DNA of 64,000 nt from Chloroflexi bacterium AL-N1 (GTDB lineage Bacteria > Chloroflexota > Chloroflexia > Chloroflexales > Roseiflexaceae). The stretch is taken from assembly GCA_013122435.1 (NCBI GenBank), contig WYDT01000001.1, forward strand, positions 310,001-374,000, given 5' to 3'. The notes under the pieces are model-generated. The model was not told where the DNA came from and searched no databases. It was given only the letters and a program-made list of their open reading frames with translations. Below, piece by piece: positions 44,695 to 52,949 of the stretch. The number at the start of each line of letters is the position of its first letter. Position 1 is the first letter of the stretch. The translations under genes and the position numbers were made by a program.

Positions 44695-44762
44695 CAGACA
44701 CACTCTTTGACAAGCTTTGGCTGGTGCGTTGGCTTTGAGCGGCTTGGCAATGTGTGTGGCTG
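44695..44762. repeat. Imperfect hairpin with TGCGTTGGCTTTG loop, left flank
   Basis: The arm at 44695-44715 (CAGACACACTCTTTGACAAGC, 21 bases long, 17 of 21 paired) matches the arm at 44742-44762. The loop contains TGCGTTGGCTTTG (44725-44737), which is also in the loop of the right-flank hairpin. The mismatches are spaced as small internal loops. Confidence 0.75.
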
Positions 44763-44782
44763 TTGAGCGTTGGAGTCATTGG

Positions 44783-45042
44783 TTATCTTATTTCAATTAT
44801 TTCAACTTCACTGTTTGTGTCGCCTATTGTTACCCTGTCTCCAATTGTTCTACCTTTTATTGAAGCAGCTAAAGGCTTCATAATATTTACAATTTGCACT
44901 CCATCAATAATTTCAGCACCATTAGTAGGATAGTCCACCAATTTCACTTTCAATTCCTTTTCATTACTAAGGAATTGATTTTAACTGTGCTATTAAGTTC
45001 GAATCTATTGTCAAAGAGAGAATTTGGAATGAATTCTACTCA
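44783..45042 (-). pseudogene. C-terminal remnant of the helicase gene (GreA/GreB C-terminal-like)
   Basis: Beyond the TGA at 45040-45042 the same frame continues with coding character (VEFIPNSLFDNRFELNSTV), then one lost base near 44985 moves the reading to NEKELKVKLVDYPTNGAEII and on to IMKPLAASIKGRTIGDRVTI, ending in TNSEVEIIEIR with TAA at 44783-44785. The pattern PL--SIKG--IGD-V-I with a closing EIIEI matches the C-terminal domain of GreA/GreB, which occurs at the end of some large helicases of this class. So the original gene ended here, and a nonsense codon plus a frameshift cut it. Confidence 0.75.
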
Positions 45043-47889
45043 TTCTACTACTAGTTCTTGGTCTTTTTTCGAATGCCGTTTAATTATAGACCATTCAGAT
45101 TCGTAATAATTATTATCAACTGGTTTTCCGTTGGCAGTAAAACTTTGGAATACTAATCGACTGATGTCATTGTAGATATCTAAAGGCAAGACATTGTAAT
45201 CTATTCGGTCAAAATCATTGTAAATTACTTTGTAGCCTTGCAAGTGAAGTTGCTCCCGTGTCGAAATGTTTTCGGTCAAATGGGCTTTGAATTTTCTACG
45301 ACCATTCTCATTGAAGTAAATGCCAATGATTTTTTCAGTTTCAACAGCTTCGATATGCACCAACTCCCCATCTTTATTCAATCCATTCATATATTCTTTC
45401 CCAATTCTCCTTGAAAGAAGTATTGGAATATGGACTTTATTGACATGACCTGATTTATAGCATTGTAGAAGAAAACCTGTCTGGTAAATTTCTTGTATTG
45501 GAATTACATAATCAGCTTCCAATGGCTCTTTATCTGTCAGAATATATGTCCCTGATTTAAATAGTTTGAAGTATCGAAGTATTTTATCTGTTCTTGGTCT
45601 TGAATCAATCGGCTCAAATTGTTCTTCGGGAGTTTCTTCATCATATGTGTCAATGACCAAATCTGAACTTTGCGCATCTGATGAATCATCCGTTCTTACT
45701 TCTTTTTCCTGTTGAATATTAGATTCCTGATAGCCATAATCTGTAATAGGTTCTATCTCTTTTTCTTCAAATACAGGAATCATGTTCCAAAGTGGTTCTA
45801 ATGCTTTCTCTCTGTTGGTGTAATACTCATAACCACGAACTCTGAAGAACTGCCAACCGCATCTTTCAAGTACTTTTTGGCGCATTATGTCATTTTGATG
45901 CTGTTCGGGACCATGCCATTTATCACCATCACATTCTATGGCTATTTTAGTTCCGTCAGGTAATAGAGCAACCATATCAATCTTGTATCGACCTTTCGCC
46001 ACTTCGTATTGAGGAATAATGCTAAGTTGCTTCCGTACAATATCATTGTAAACGTCAACTTCAAACCAACTGTCGAAAGGCTCAGGTTGTGTTCCCATTC
46101 GCCTTTTTATTGGCGTGTTGAAAATCGGTTGATACGAGTTGTAATTTTTGAAATGGTCTAATAGTTTGTAACGTAAATCATTTGTATTACTCAAATCATC
46201 CAACTGAACCGAATGGAATAGAAAAATCTGCTCTTTGGCTCGACTTACAGCAACATTGAAGCGTCTTTCGTCTTCTGGCTTCACAAGTGCTGACCTATTG
46301 TGATTGTGAGCTGTTACCAAGCTTAAAAAGATAATATCCCTTTCATCACCCTGGAAGGATGAAGAGTTCCCACAAACAATTTTACGCTTATGAAATTCCT
46401 TTTCTCCAATTCTTTTCAGGAGTAGGTTTTCAATCACACTTGCTTGTTGATTTCCTTGAAGGGTTATCACTCCGAATGTCTTCCCATTATAGTTTTCGTC
46501 TTCGACTAACTTCCCAATTGTTTCAGCAATATGATTCGCCTCTGGCTCATTTATAATTCTTGCGCCTCTGCCTTCTGTGTAGCCATTGGGACAAAACTCT
46601 GCCACCAATGGTTCAAGACGATTTTCTGAATATTGTTTAAGTGGATAAAGCCCTTTTCCATCAGGGGCATAAAAATGACGATTTGAGAATTCAATTATTT
46701 CAGGCATACATCTGAAATGTTCTCTAAGGACGGTAACTCCATCACAGAAAAATTTAGCATGGTCGAAAAAGCTGAACTCTGTTCCGTAATAATCTGAAAA
46801 CGGGATTCCATTTAGATGACGCTTAATGTGAGGTGTCATTGTATTTGCATCAACACCAACATATTCAGGTGAAGTCTGCTTGTCATCTCCAACGATTATA
46901 ATATTCTTTGTAATATAGAGTAGGAATATCGCATCAGGACCAAGTTGACTGGCCTCATCAATAATTACATAATCGTACATTTCTTGTTCAGGCTGTATCG
47001 TTTCGGCAACCTTGTATAACGGCATAATCCAACAAGGGACAGAATCTTTGCAATGTTCCATTTCTTGTTGAGCAATCTTTCGAAACTTCATTGCCCTTTT
47101 GCCTTTTCCCGTCTTACCAATTTTCTTTACTGCCATTACCCAAGCATCTAAATGCCGTCTTAAAGAGCGGTTTTGTTGAAGACCTTCAACAACTTTATAC
47201 CATGCTTTCTTTGAAGCGAGCTTTGCAGTCAGTTTCCTTTCCTTCCGTTCTAATTCACTAAGGTTTTGAATAAGTTGATTTTCATAGTTCACATCCATCA
47301 GTTTTTCAAGATGATGTTGTGCATTTTTGAAATAAATTGCCTGTTTTAATTTTTGTACATCTTCGACTGAAAAGGAATTGTCCTCTATCAAATCTACTGT
47401 GGATGGGATATTAGAATAAAGATTTAAACGTAAATTTTTGAAATTCAGAAAATTCTCTTTTCCATAGGCTAACTTTTCAATTCTGTTCAGTAATTCTTCA
47501 TAAGTGTGGAAGTCAAGGTTGTTGTATGCTTCAATTATGTTTTCCTTAATTGGGTGGTAGCCTTTTGGAACATACTTATTCAGATATGCGGTAGATTGAT
47601 TAATTAGCTCATCAAACTCCGAAATGCTCTCGTTTAATTTGCTATACTCGGCTTTGAGAATAGATATCTTTAGGTCTTCTTTATCAAAGAGTTTTATTTG
47701 CAAACTACTAATGGATTCAATAGCCGATTTTAATGCGTTTGCTTCATCAATTAACTTTGATAGTCGCAGAACCTCATTTTGGATTTGCTGGAAAAATGAA
47801 AACTTCTTGAATAACAAGTTTCCTTTGGGCACTTCCTTTTCCCCAAATTTCTGATAGCTCAATAAAGTCTTGTCGAAAAGAGATATCAT
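45040..47889 (-). CDS. SF1 helicase C-terminal half with Vsr/DUF559-like nuclease
   Basis: This 949-residue open frame is the second part of one broken gene. It opens with coiled-coil, then has the helicase motifs II (YVIIDEASQLGP), III (IIIVGDDKQTSPEYVG), IV (VLREHFRCMPEIIEFSN), V (FGVITLQGNQQASVIE) and VI (RRFNVAVSRAKEQIFLF) of UPF1-like superfamily 1 helicases. A Vsr/DUF559-type endonuclease domain follows (KIAIECDGDKWHG, ERCGWQFFRVRGYEYY, about residues 655-720). The last 230 residues are of unknown fold. Its first codons overlap the preceding frame; the shift point is near 47837, where AAAA for AAA would explain the break (WGK joined to EVPKGNLLF). Confidence 0.88.
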   Translation of the reverse strand: MISLFDKTLLSYQKFGEKEVPKGNLLFKKFSFFQQIQNEVLRLSKLIDEANALKSAIESISSLQIKLFDKEDLKISILKAEYSKLNESISEFDELINQSTAYLNKYVPKGYHPIKENIIEAYNNLDFHTYEELLNRIEKLAYGKENFLNFKNLRLNLYSNIPSTVDLIEDNSFSVEDVQKLKQAIYFKNAQHHLEKLMDVNYENQLIQNLSELERKERKLTAKLASKKAWYKVVEGLQQNRSLRRHLDAWVMAVKKIGKTGKGKRAMKFRKIAQQEMEHCKDSVPCWIMPLYKVAETIQPEQEMYDYVIIDEASQLGPDAIFLLYITKNIIIVGDDKQTSPEYVGVDANTMTPHIKRHLNGIPFSDYYGTEFSFFDHAKFFCDGVTVLREHFRCMPEIIEFSNRHFYAPDGKGLYPLKQYSENRLEPLVAEFCPNGYTEGRGARIINEPEANHIAETIGKLVEDENYNGKTFGVITLQGNQQASVIENLLLKRIGEKEFHKRKIVCGNSSSFQGDERDIIFLSLVTAHNHNRSALVKPEDERRFNVAVSRAKEQIFLFHSVQLDDLSNTNDLRYKLLDHFKNYNSYQPIFNTPIKRRMGTQPEPFDSWFEVDVYNDIVRKQLSIIPQYEVAKGRYKIDMVALLPDGTKIAIECDGDKWHGPEQHQNDIMRQKVLERCGWQFFRVRGYEYYTNREKALEPLWNMIPVFEEKEIEPITDYGYQESNIQQEKEVRTDDSSDAQSSDLVIDTYDEETPEEQFEPIDSRPRTDKILRYFKLFKSGTYILTDKEPLEADYVIPIQEIYQTGFLLQCYKSGHVNKVHIPILLSRRIGKEYMNGLNKDGELVHIEAVETEKIIGIYFNENGRRKFKAHLTENISTREQLHLQGYKVIYNDFDRIDYNVLPLDIYNDISRLVFQSFTANGKPVDNNYYESEWSIIKRHSKKDQELVVE

Positions 47890-50203
47890 TCAATACAGTT
47901 TCATACTCTTCAATGGTATCGCAAGGACTTCCATTGACACGAACCGCTTCAATAAAATAAAGACGTTCTTTTATTTCTCTTGGTAGAAATGGCTTTTTAA
48001 TTGAAAAAGTAAATCCTGATAACAGATTACCTTCATTTAAGTATGCAAGAAGTACTTGAGCATCATTTTTAAGTTGCTTTAAACTTTTGCCTTGAGGATA
48101 AGAGACTTCAATATCCTTATCAATCTTTCGTAAATCATGCTTTTCAAACTTTTCGAGTACCGCTTTAGAATGATTCAAAACTTGCAACCATTCCTGATTC
48201 CTGCCTTTTAAAAAGGATTCTATGACAGCAGAAGTGAAGTCAATCTGGATTTTATCTACTTCGTTGTAAAAGTTTTGAAGGTTATTTAGCTGTTGAAATA
48301 GTTGCTCAAAACCTGAACATGAAATTTTTAGGTTAGCATCTTTTGGAAAAGAGCCATTGGTAAGCTTGGCAGTAAGATTTGAATATTCCTTTAACTGGTC
48401 AGCAGTAAGTAATTTATTGGGGTCAGGGATTTCAAAATCAAATTCATCAGTTTCAATATGCTTGTAATTTTCATGCAGTTGAATGAATTCCGTTAGACGA
48501 GAAAGCAACTCATTATTTTCAAAATTGCTGAAATCGTCTTCGTACCATTCGAATAATGGCGTATCTCTTTCAAGATTCTCAGCAATTTCAGTTAGAGTTC
48601 CTTTGTATTTCTCGTTAACCTCCTGTTTTCTTGTCGCTTTTTCCTTAATCTTGACAAGACTGTTTGAGGTTTCAGCGATTGATTCTCTCGTTTTTTTTAA
48701 ATCATTTTCAAACTCATCAATTTGTGATTGATACTGAGTTAGATTGGCTCTTGACAATTCATCATTTATGGCATTAACACTTGATTGTAAGTCTTGGATG
48801 GAAGATGAATCCCCACTCAAAAGGTTTACTGCCAAATCCTGAAATTCAGGTGGAAGCTTATCTTTTAGAACTTCCAATGCTCTTTTTGTATAGGCGGTAA
48901 TTAAAACCTTTTTACCGTTTGCGAGCAAGTGACAAATTAAATTGGCAATAGTGTGTGACTTTCCTGTACCTGGAGGGCCTTGAACGAGAACCTTATTATT
49001 TCTTTTGGCTTTTTCAACTATCTCTAATTGTTCGTCATTGTATTCCTTCGGGAAAAATATTGGCTCAATCTGTGAGCCATTAAATGAGTTATCTGATAGA
49101 GAATTATCATCTTCAATATTTGGGTGGATGCCTATAAGGTCATTTATTGTGGGAATTTCAAGGCTATCTTCACCATTTTCAATATTCTCTAATATCTTCT
49201 CATATAGAGCGGTAAAGCTTCGAGTATTTCTTTTTCTAAGTAAGAGAGCTGGGGAAAAAGTGATATTTGGTTTTAAAGGTGTTCTATTTGGCTTTTCAAT
49301 TAAATGGTTATAGCTACCATCAGGAGAAACCCTTTCTGCAAACATTTGTAGGGCATCTTCTGTGTTGCTAAAAATTGTTTCAATATTTTTCTCTTTAATG
49401 TAGTTCTCTACCGCCTTTTCGGCATCTATGATGTTTTGCGAGTCAAACTGGTCAAATAAGTCAAGGATGGAATCAGTTTCAATTTGAGGCGCAGATTCTA
49501 AGTTTGGTGAAACGAAAATTTGTGAGTCCTTTTGAGAGTACTCGAAGTTAATATCGACTCTTTGGGTTAAAATATGTCTGAAAATCTTAGGTCTTTCATC
49601 ATTCTCCTTGAAGTTCAAGAGTCCGACACCAACAACCAACTCGTACTCTTCTCCAAATTGCTGGGTTTTGTTGAATATTCGGAAAAGTTGCTTATAAACA
49701 GCATTTAGTTTTTCATACTTCTCATGTTCAATTCTGTACGCTTCAATTTTCTCGTTATATTCTATCAGGTCATCAATCCATTTTTTGTCAATGTATTGCT
49801 GTAATTCTTTTTCAAGTTCTGGGAAATCTTCAATTGAAAGAGTTTCTCCATTGATTTCAAGTGTTTCCTTTAACTTGGGTTCATCTTCTTCATTTAATAA
49901 TGTTGGCTTGTCAATCCATTTTTCCAAGTTTTCTGTAAGCTTGGCAAATTCTGGTTTCGCTGGCTCTTTAGGCTTTCTTACTTTTAACCAATAGTCGTTG
50001 TCTTCATTGAAGTCGGTTCTGATAATGTTTTCAAAAAGCTCATTATCGGGAATGTCGTTCAGCCAAAATTTCTCGGGATATTGTGTTTCTTGAGCGTCAA
50101 TGTCGCGGACAGGGTTACTTCTAAGTTTCGAGAACTCTTTGAGGTAATTAAATATTTGTAAGTATTTGTCCTTTTTCATTTCACTCAATTCTTCCTTTGC
50201 CAA
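47774..50203 (-). CDS. SF1 helicase N-terminal half, frameshifted
   Basis: This 809-residue open frame is the first part of the large helicase gene. The N-terminal 380 residues are acidic and contain no motif I can name. The nucleotide-binding motif I is KVLVQGPPGTGKSHTIANLI (about 414-433), with motif Ia in KKVLITAYTKRALEVL. A long coiled coil follows (about 480-570), splitting the helicase domain as in UPF1-like/DUF4011-group proteins. After WGK near the end the frame is wrong (GSAQRKLVIQEVFIFP). The start may be TTG at 50203 or the ATG at 50179. Low-GC codon use differs strongly from all other genes in the window. Confidence 0.88.
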   Translation of the reverse strand: MAKEELSEMKKDKYLQIFNYLKEFSKLRSNPVRDIDAQETQYPEKFWLNDIPDNELFENIIRTDFNEDNDYWLKVRKPKEPAKPEFAKLTENLEKWIDKPTLLNEEDEPKLKETLEINGETLSIEDFPELEKELQQYIDKKWIDDLIEYNEKIEAYRIEHEKYEKLNAVYKQLFRIFNKTQQFGEEYELVVGVGLLNFKENDERPKIFRHILTQRVDINFEYSQKDSQIFVSPNLESAPQIETDSILDLFDQFDSQNIIDAEKAVENYIKEKNIETIFSNTEDALQMFAERVSPDGSYNHLIEKPNRTPLKPNITFSPALLLRKRNTRSFTALYEKILENIENGEDSLEIPTINDLIGIHPNIEDDNSLSDNSFNGSQIEPIFFPKEYNDEQLEIVEKAKRNNKVLVQGPPGTGKSHTIANLICHLLANGKKVLITAYTKRALEVLKDKLPPEFQDLAVNLLSGDSSSIQDLQSSVNAINDELSRANLTQYQSQIDEFENDLKKTRESIAETSNSLVKIKEKATRKQEVNEKYKGTLTEIAENLERDTPLFEWYEDDFSNFENNELLSRLTEFIQLHENYKHIETDEFDFEIPDPNKLLTADQLKEYSNLTAKLTNGSFPKDANLKISCSGFEQLFQQLNNLQNFYNEVDKIQIDFTSAVIESFLKGRNQEWLQVLNHSKAVLEKFEKHDLRKIDKDIEVSYPQGKSLKQLKNDAQVLLAYLNEGNLLSGFTFSIKKPFLPREIKERLYFIEAVRVNGSPCDTIEEYETVLNDISFRQDFIELSEIWGKGSAQRKLVIQEVFIFPANPK

Positions 50204-50234
50204 TTTATCAATTTCCTGTCAAGCGTTGGCAAAA

Positions 50235-50297
50235 ATTCAGGCTCTTTTGGTTTTTTGCGTTGGCTTTGTGTGTCGGCAAAACCAAATGTGCCTGAAT
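50235..50297. repeat. Imperfect hairpin with TGCGTTGGCTTTG loop, right flank
   Basis: ATTCAGGC (50235-50242) and TTGGTTTT (50247-50254) pair with AAAACCAA (50278-50285) and GCCTGAAT (50290-50297), leaving a symmetric 4/4 internal loop. The loop contains TGCGTTGGCTTTG (50256-50268), identical to the left-flank hairpin. GCCCAAC follows at 50321-50327. Confidence 0.85.
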
Positions 50298-50427
50298 GTG
50301 CGGTCGGCTTTCTGCATGTTGCCCAACATCGGTGTAAAGCCAGACTGAACTGATTGGTACGCATACAAAGTCAAACAGTGGCCGACTCACTATCTGAGTC
50401 GGCCACTGTTTTGTTGAACCAAATATG

Positions 50428-52398
50428 TTATCGGGTGATCAGAGGCAGATAAACAGTTGTCGATGCAGAACCTGTTGCGGTGCGTAGGTTTGTTTCGATT
50501 GACCAGCGCGTGATCGGTTGGCTAGAGTCTTGTTGCCAAGTAAAGGTATGCATGCCAGCCGACAGGGGAACACGCAGTGTTGTGCTGCTGCTGGCAAGAG
50601 AAACGTTACTAGTTGTTGGCATACCATTATCGATCACCACCTGACCAAGCCCTTCCTCAATTTCGAGAATAACATCATAAATACCACTAATGGGTGCTTC
50701 AACCTGTACAATCGGATTAATACCATTACTGTGTGTGACACCTTCCCACTTATTTGGTATTTCTTCAATAGCCTGTACATCTACTTGATAATACATCTCC
50801 TCGCTGTTGCTACCAGGTGTCACGATTCGCAGTCGGTTGTTGCCTGTAGACAGCTTCGAGGTTGCCCAAAAGACCTCACCACCATATATCGTTGTGGCAC
50901 TGTACACGCGTGTATCACCGTTAAACAATTCGATCTGTAATGCGTCCGTATATGTGCCAGTTGCTACAACACGAATATTAACAGGTTGTCCGCTGGAAAC
51001 TTGTAGTGGTATCCATTCTTCACGGAAGGTATTTCCACTACCGCCGAGGGTACCACCACTTTGACTAAATGTTAGTTTATCATTTAATTGTTCAGTGGGC
51101 GTAATAGTGACACTCCATGTAGTTTTTGTTTCAGCAGGATCTTGTATCACTACCAGTGAGCGTGTGCCTTCTGTAACATAGGCCGTAAAATCTGCACTCA
51201 CCGTGTCGGTGATGGTCTTTTGGAGGTATTGATTATCAAGACGCAATTGATAGCGACCAGGGTTTGCTTCCAGCTTAAATTGATAAAGCCCAGAAGTCGG
51301 AAAATTGAGTTTGATCGATGAACGGCCATCAGTTGAGTGAGAGGGTTGACCATAGCTGGTACCTTTCCAGGTCAACGGTGCATCAGGAATAACACTGGTG
51401 GTAATACTATAGGCAAGTGGTGCGCTGTTAGCATCGTTAGCTATAATCCGTAACGCATTGGTACCGGTCACGAGTTGTGTACTTCCCCATGCAATCTCAC
51501 CACCAAAAATGGCATCGCTTGTGTACACTTTTTCACCGTTGTTGTAGAGATCAAGCGTCAGTTTATCAGTAGCTGTTCCTGTTGCTGCGACTCGAATATT
51601 TACAAGTTGATCTTCAGTAATTTGAAGTGGTATCCACTCTTCCTTGAATGTGGTGGTGCCGCCAAGAACCGCCTTGGTGGTTTCTTGATTGGGTAAGGTA
51701 TCTGTACTGCCAACTTCTTCTAAAGCCATACTCCATTTCGTTTCACTCTCATCTGGGTTCTGAATAACACGAAATGTGTGAGCACCAGCACTGAGGTAAT
51801 AGACACTGTCGGCAGGGTCAGGGGTCTTCCCGGTGGCTACTGTTTTCAAAATATAATTGTCGTCAACCTTAAGCTGGAAGCTGCCACTCGTTGCTCCCAG
51901 CGTAAAACGATAACGACCTGCCGTTGGCACTGTGAGTTGAATCACGGATGCAGTTCCGATACCATGTGAGGTACCACTCCAGGTGGAGACATTATCAGCA
52001 ATTGTAGGAGCAACCCCACGCGCATACACGACAATATCGTAATTGAGTGTTTGACCGCTTGTGTTTTCAAGGGTGAGTTTCCCACCACTAGGAATGTTTG
52101 TGTATCCCCACGTGGTTTCTCCACTTCTTACATTCCAGGCTGCGACGTCACTGTTATCCTTGATGATACGCATCTTCAAGGTGTTGCCAGTCGTGCCGCC
52201 ACTTACCTTCAGACGTAGATTGGCTGGGCCAGGACTGTACATTGGTGTGCTAAATGTGTTTCCATTTGCCAAAGCTCCAGCACTGCGAAAGAGTTCTTCG
52301 CCAGAATCGGCAGCTTCAATTGAGGTGTTCGTTCCAACGAATGAGAGGGTGAGTAACACAATTAACAGGATCGATACGTAGGTTGGACGGGGTTTCAT
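50428..52398 (-). CDS. Large secreted beta-repeat protein ending in VYLPLITR
   Basis: The 656-residue exported protein has a signal peptide (YVSILLIVLLTLSFVGTNTS) and three copies of a unit of about 205 residues. Each unit has a first part like EEWIPLQITEDQLVNIRVAA and a second like GRYRFTLGATSGSFQLKVDD with a following W-S-E/T segment, resembling PPC/carbohydrate-binding-type beta sandwiches. It ends with STTVYLPLITR, a tail seen on many exported proteins of Chloroflexota, probably a sorting or processing signal. Function is unknown, and surface binding or adhesion is a fair guess. A single gene with its own upstream region. Confidence 0.8.
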   Translation of the reverse strand: MKPRPTYVSILLIVLLTLSFVGTNTSIEAADSGEELFRSAGALANGNTFSTPMYSPGPANLRLKVSGGTTGNTLKMRIIKDNSDVAAWNVRSGETTWGYTNIPSGGKLTLENTSGQTLNYDIVVYARGVAPTIADNVSTWSGTSHGIGTASVIQLTVPTAGRYRFTLGATSGSFQLKVDDNYILKTVATGKTPDPADSVYYLSAGAHTFRVIQNPDESETKWSMALEEVGSTDTLPNQETTKAVLGGTTTFKEEWIPLQITEDQLVNIRVAATGTATDKLTLDLYNNGEKVYTSDAIFGGEIAWGSTQLVTGTNALRIIANDANSAPLAYSITTSVIPDAPLTWKGTSYGQPSHSTDGRSSIKLNFPTSGLYQFKLEANPGRYQLRLDNQYLQKTITDTVSADFTAYVTEGTRSLVVIQDPAETKTTWSVTITPTEQLNDKLTFSQSGGTLGGSGNTFREEWIPLQVSSGQPVNIRVVATGTYTDALQIELFNGDTRVYSATTIYGGEVFWATSKLSTGNNRLRIVTPGSNSEEMYYQVDVQAIEEIPNKWEGVTHSNGINPIVQVEAPISGIYDVILEIEEGLGQVVIDNGMPTTSNVSLASSSTTLRVPLSAGMHTFTWQQDSSQPITRWSIETNLRTATGSASTTVYLPLITR

Positions 52399-52712
52399 GA
52401 TTGCTCCTTCAGCGTAAATAATGATGGTTCGGAATTGTATGTGAGATCAGGTGCAGATTTGTGTGGCTGTCGTGGACAACTTACTCTAAGGCAATAATTA
52501 GCATAGACGAGGGTGCAGTAACGCTCAATAGGAACATAGTCCCTTGCAAAATCCAACCTTAGTTCGTGATGATATAAGCCGTGTGTATTGGGCATGACAA
52601 GTTGCTGCGAACGGTAGTATTGTATGAAACTTGTCGATGGTTACGAATCGTATATAATGAAGGAAATACTCAGGTGTGAAATTAAAGAATCGTTTATTAG
52701 AAGAGGAGTTGT
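52399..52712 (+). promoter_or_regulatory. Intergenic region with promoter for the PLDc_N gene
   Basis: The 314-base divergent gap holds a likely promoter for the rightward gene: TTGTCG (52631-52636), 16 bases, TATAAT (52653-52658). The rest of the gap, including the promoter of the secreted protein gene, shows nothing that I can support. An open frame of 66 codons on the minus strand has no coding character. Confidence 0.6.
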
Positions 52713-52949
52713 ATGGAATCGTTAGAAATTAACTGGCCACTTTTATTCACACAGTTGCTTAACTTTGGTTTACTCTTTGGATGGATTCTTCTTACGGTTC
52801 TGGCACTGTTCCATATGCGAAAGAATCCGTTGTCAGATAAAATAGCAACGGCTCTCTGGGCAGCGATTATTGTGTTGGTGCCACTTTTGGGAGCAGTTGC
52901 GTTCTTTATTGTGCGCCCGAACCGGGAGCTGGTTCACTCTCAGAAATAG
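52713..52949 (+). CDS. PLDc_N domain small membrane protein
   Basis: The 78-residue protein has two membrane helices (LLFTQLLNFGLLFGWILLTV and ATALWAAIIVLVPLLGAVAF) linked by MRKNPLSDKIA, and ends FFIVRPNRELVHSQK. This matches the N-terminal PLDc_N region of cardiolipin synthases found here as a stand-alone protein of unknown role. AGAGGAG is located six bases before the ATG. The last 44 bases overlap the convergent protease gene, so both genes share coding sequence at their ends. Confidence 0.85.
   Translation: MESLEINWPLLFTQLLNFGLLFGWILLTVLALFHMRKNPLSDKIATALWAAIIVLVPLLGAVAFFIVRPNRELVHSQK

Larger units (their letters stand above)
44542..50327. mobile_element. AT-rich imported cassette with attC-like ends
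   Basis: This island is much more AT-rich than its surroundings and carries only one very large, broken helicase-nuclease gene on the minus strand. Read in the direction of that gene, the core GTTGGGC (complement of 50321-50327) lies before it and GCCCAAC (complement of 44653-44659) after it, the orientation expected for an integron-type gene cassette. Large imperfect hairpins lie near both ends and share the motif TGCGTTGGCTTTG. The style of these ends resembles repeats seen in Bacteroidota. No integrase or transposase is present. The cassette identity is inference. Confidence 0.5.

Noticed and set aside
45040-45042. TGA read as selenocysteine or as Trp (recoding)
   Set aside because: Other genes in the window use TGA as a normal stop, and two more frameshifts in the same gene make decay the simpler explanation.
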